Assembly: GCA_002224055.1 (NCBI GenBank)
Contig: AZLU01000104.1
Coordinates: forward strand, 1 to 64,000
Reading direction: 5' to 3'
Source: Pezizomycotina sp. ARF18
Taxonomy: Eukaryota; Ascomycota
DNA length: 64,000 bases
Below are positions 61,661 to 64,000 of the stretch, piece after piece. The notes beneath the pieces are model-generated. The model was not told the origin of the DNA and did not search any database. It saw only the letters and a list, made by a program, of their open reading frames with translations. The first letter of the stretch is position 1; every line of letters begins with the position of its first letter. A program made the position numbers and the translations under genes.

Positions 61661-62573
61661 ATGGCAGACGCCGAAGCATAAAGCAAACGGCTCCGTGCCG
61701 ACAGCTCATACTTGGAAACTATACTTGGAAAAGACGCTCCCACCGTCGTTACAGCTTCGGATAAGAATCCGAAAATCGCGACATCTAAGGTACCTGCGCC
61801 TGAACTTCCCGAGCTCAAAACCGCCATTGAGAGTTTATTCACCGGCGAGCTCGAAAAGCTATTCGCGCATGCTTGCGTTTCTCACCCCGATATCTGGTCC
61901 CTGGTACAAGACTTGCAAGCGAAGAAGATCATCGCGGGGCGTTCCCGAGTTCTCACATTTGACGGCTGCTCTTCTTCGGTCTGGAAGGAACTCAACGGCT
62001 GGAGGAGCAAATTATCCGGGTCTAAGCAGTTCGAAGCCTCCTGCGACGCTTACTCGGCAGTCGAAAGCACAATCAAACGAATTGTAAAGGACGCATCCTC
62101 CGTCTACGCTTCGGCCGGAACCAGGAAGAACGGACTGGAAGTCCTGAGGAAGATAGCGAAAGTGTCTTGTTAGCCGATGATGTTCTAGGCTGCGAGGTCA
62201 GGATCATGTACCACATGGATAACGACAGCTTGACGAAGGCATGCTGAGCATCGTTGGAAACATGACCGAGGCGGAGAAGGACGACATCATGCTTGCTGGT
62301 GACAGAGATACCGAGTTTGCGCAGAAACTTCGCGAGATGGTCCCGATGACAGATGATTACTGCTGCTTTGGAGGGCTTGGGGATGTCCTGGATGCACTGG
62401 AAGGGAACGATGAACAAAACTCCGAATGCGAAGATGACGATTCCGACGTCCAGGTACTGGAGGTTAGGAGGTGCATTAAACACCAAATACTATCTAGGTC
62501 ACTTGGTTCCTGCAGCGATACACAGGTTCAATGGGTTAATGCGCATATTCTTTCAGTTTCAACGGGACATTAA
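61661..62573 (+). CDS. Conserved fungal protein of unknown function
   Basis: ATG 61661 reads MADAEA, then an in-frame TAA, then KRLRADSSYLETILGKDAP in the same frame. The body has two halves: PELKTAIESLFTGELEKLF and CVSHPDIWSLVQDLQAKK, then VWKELNGWRSKLSGSKQFEA, YSAVESTIKRIVKDAS, YASAGTRKNGLEVLRKIAKV, CEVRIMYHMDNDSLTKA, MLSIVGNMTEAEKDDIMLAG and YCCFGGLGDVLDALEGND. I recall ascomycete proteins with the same order of motifs (GTR, LRKI, two acidic helices), all without assigned function; this is memory, not a search. The protein is helical, soluble and acidic at the end (EDDDSD). After the early stop, two one-base losses (near 62172 and 62240) shift the frame. It might also be a damaged copy of a multicopy gene. 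AATAAA at 62653 fits 3' processing. Confidence 0.7.
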
Positions 62574-62652
62574 ACAAAAAGCACGATTTTACAACTTTAA
62601 GAGAGGACTACATGTGTAACCACGAAAATAGTATTAATAGTAATTTTTAATC

Positions 62653-62658
62653 AATAAA
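62653..62658 (+). terminator. AATAAA polyadenylation-type signal
   Basis: AATAAA lies 80 bases after the last stop of the conserved fungal gene and is followed by an A-rich run. The position suits 3' end processing of that transcript; it is not tested. Confidence 0.4.
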
Positions 62659-62824
62659 AAAAAGCAATATCATTCTTCCAAAAACGACAGTGAACAGCAA
62701 CTTCGAACTCTGCGGATGCGGAATTGAAGAACTCCACTAATGACTTACCAGTGATCACGAGCTTTCCAGCCGACAATGTTTTTTAGCCGCCCATGTTGCG
62801 GTTCAAAAAGAAAATCCCTCGATT

Positions 62825-63684
62825 GTGGGGTATACAGTAGGTACGTCGGCCGAGACTAAACCAAGCTTGATCAAAGTCGTATACAGGGAAGAAGAACCAT
62901 GCCTCGTGGTTCGCCAGGGATTGTCGTTCTGTGAAGCTTCAAAAGCAGAAAACCCAATCCAAAACGTCCATTTTTCGAGTAAATGCCGAAAGCAAAGTCC
63001 GACTGCAAATACCGTCAAAAGAGCCACCCACGTATCCAGCTTTGTGCAATTGCAGGAACTCGTGCGCCAGGAGTGGGGCCTTTCTCCGCTGCGACAAGAG
63101 CCGCTGCCTAGAACCCTAAGACATGCTAGAAAAATGCGGGGAAACATTTCTAGAAGCGGAGTCTCCAGTAGGAACTGTTCTCCACCGGCGCCCCTTCTCA
63201 ACAACAGCAAAGGCTTCGGAGGATTGGCTACCGAAGAGAACGTATTAAAAATCTTGGTGGCGTGTCGGATAATACGGTGTGTTTTGAGTGGTTCGGATAT
63301 TTCGGCAACGTCCCAAGAAACCAGAGCTATACTTCTTCTTTTCGCGGTGTAGCATTCGAGCTTGGCTCTGCATCCTTTCAAGTAGTCGTACCTATAGCCG
63401 GATCAAAGAATATCCATTTGTCCGATAACAAAAAAAGACATTTGCCAATGTCAGAGGAGCTTCGACCAGTCATTGTCGAATTAAATAGAAGCCTCGAGAC
63501 GAGAATATTCACTGTGGGGCTTACGTTAATACGAATTTCAATAAAGGCGGAGGCGAAAAAGGGATATAGTCCTGTTATTTTTGCTCCGACCACGCTCTTC
63601 CAATTCTTTTTAATCGGTAAAGGTACCGGCTGCTCCGGAGTGGAGGTTCATCCAAAGCCCTTGGTAATCCACAGAGCTGAATAA
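62825..63684 (+). CDS. Candidate gene in two frames, unrecognised
   Basis: Two consecutive plus-strand frames, 62825-63352 and 63262-63684, read as one continuous product of about 285 residues if a single frame change near 63260 is allowed, as in the other genes here. They contain VQLQELVRQEWGLSPLRQEP, NNSKGFGGLATEENVLKIL, VCFEWFGYFGNVPRNQSY and EELRPVIVELNRSLETRIF. Neither starts with ATG, and the opposite strand is also open for 192 codons at 62803-63381, so strand is uncertain. No family is recognised. The length of open sequence on both strands is more than spacer elsewhere shows. Confidence 0.3.
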
Positions 63685-63716
63685 TACATGTCATCAAGCA
63701 TGCAGTGCAGTATATT

Positions 63717-64000
63717 TCAAGGACCTAGTTCCCACGTTTTCTCCAGCATGCCGTTCCCATCAACGAGGTCGATTTCTCGCGGAGTAAACGATCCTTCAAT
63801 GGTCGGTTGAGACTCGAGAGTCTTCTCACCACTGACGAGATCTAACGAGATCCTTTGCTTTCTAGGGCTTTCCTTGAACCGAGGCTTTCCGCCCTGCTCT
63901 CTCCCTGTGGGAAAAGCTTCAAAGCGAGAGATCCAAACGTGCTAAGTCCCATTGCCACTGGCCTGGTGGGCAGAAATGTTTTGCAATTCTTTGAGACCTG
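63717..64000 (-). CDS. Possible partial gene running off the right edge
   Basis: The minus strand reads FEAFPTGREQGGKPRFKESP, KQRISLDLVSGEKTLESQPT and EIDLVDGNGMLEKTWELGP before a stop at 63717. The residues look like the C-terminal end of a real soluble protein. One in-frame stop near 63945 separates this from further sensible sequence at the edge (GLKELQNISAHQASGNGT). The start lies outside the window, and no family is recognised. Confidence 0.3.

Noticed and set aside
1-64000. CRISPR array, prophage, bacterial operon or virus-like element
   Set aside because: No regularly spaced repeats, no bacterial gene packing, and no capsid, polymerase, integrase or reverse-transcriptase signatures were seen; introns mark the DNA as eukaryotic.

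Overview
The window looks like nuclear DNA of a filamentous ascomycete (Pezizomycotina). Three observations support this: GT-AG introns of about 85-250 bases with GTAAGT donors and CTAAC/CTAAT branch sites, CT-rich leaders upstream of coding regions, and protein matches to fungal families (Mgm101, an ACS-type MFS permease, a conserved fungal-only protein). Density is low, about seven credible genes in 64 kb, as in the large genomes of some Pezizomycetes such as truffles or of powdery mildews. The class is a guess. No rRNA, tRNA, CRISPR, virus-like element or recognisable transposon protein was found.

Layout: 880-2475 is coding-like but unassigned. 3097-5125 (+) is a nine-exon gene for a secreted Gly/Ser/Pro-rich, probably GPI-anchored wall protein. 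5126-15330 is spacer. 15788-17098 (+, possibly to 17334) is a low-complexity protein with C-terminal membrane segments. 17335-36394 is a 19 kb spacer full of homopolymer tracts. 36799-37990 (-) is an unrecognised Gln/His/Pro-rich protein with an acidic C-terminal domain. 38100-45490 is purine-rich spacer. 45495-46605 (-) is MGM101, the mitochondrial genome maintenance recombinase, divergent from 47076-48688 (+), which encodes another protein with a mitochondrial-type N-terminus. The two share a 470-base promoter with a central TCACGTGA. 48689-58700 is spacer. 58702-60214 (-) is an MFS anion:cation symporter. 61661-62573 (+) is a conserved fungal protein of unknown role. 62825-63684 (+) and 63717-64000 (-) are weak candidates at the right edge.

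Every recognisable gene is cut into several frames by apparent one-base indels, mostly deletions, while splice sites, conserved motifs and C-terminal signals remain intact. The wall-protein gene keeps eight usable introns and a sensible GPI tail although its frame changes repeatedly. That pattern fits uncorrected indel errors in a long-read assembly better than independent decay of every gene, but the sequence alone cannot settle it. Coding spans below are therefore given as gene extents rather than single open frames. I found no clear new multi-gene system. The most interesting items are the divergent mitochondrial gene pair, the modular exons of the wall protein, and the systematic frame noise.
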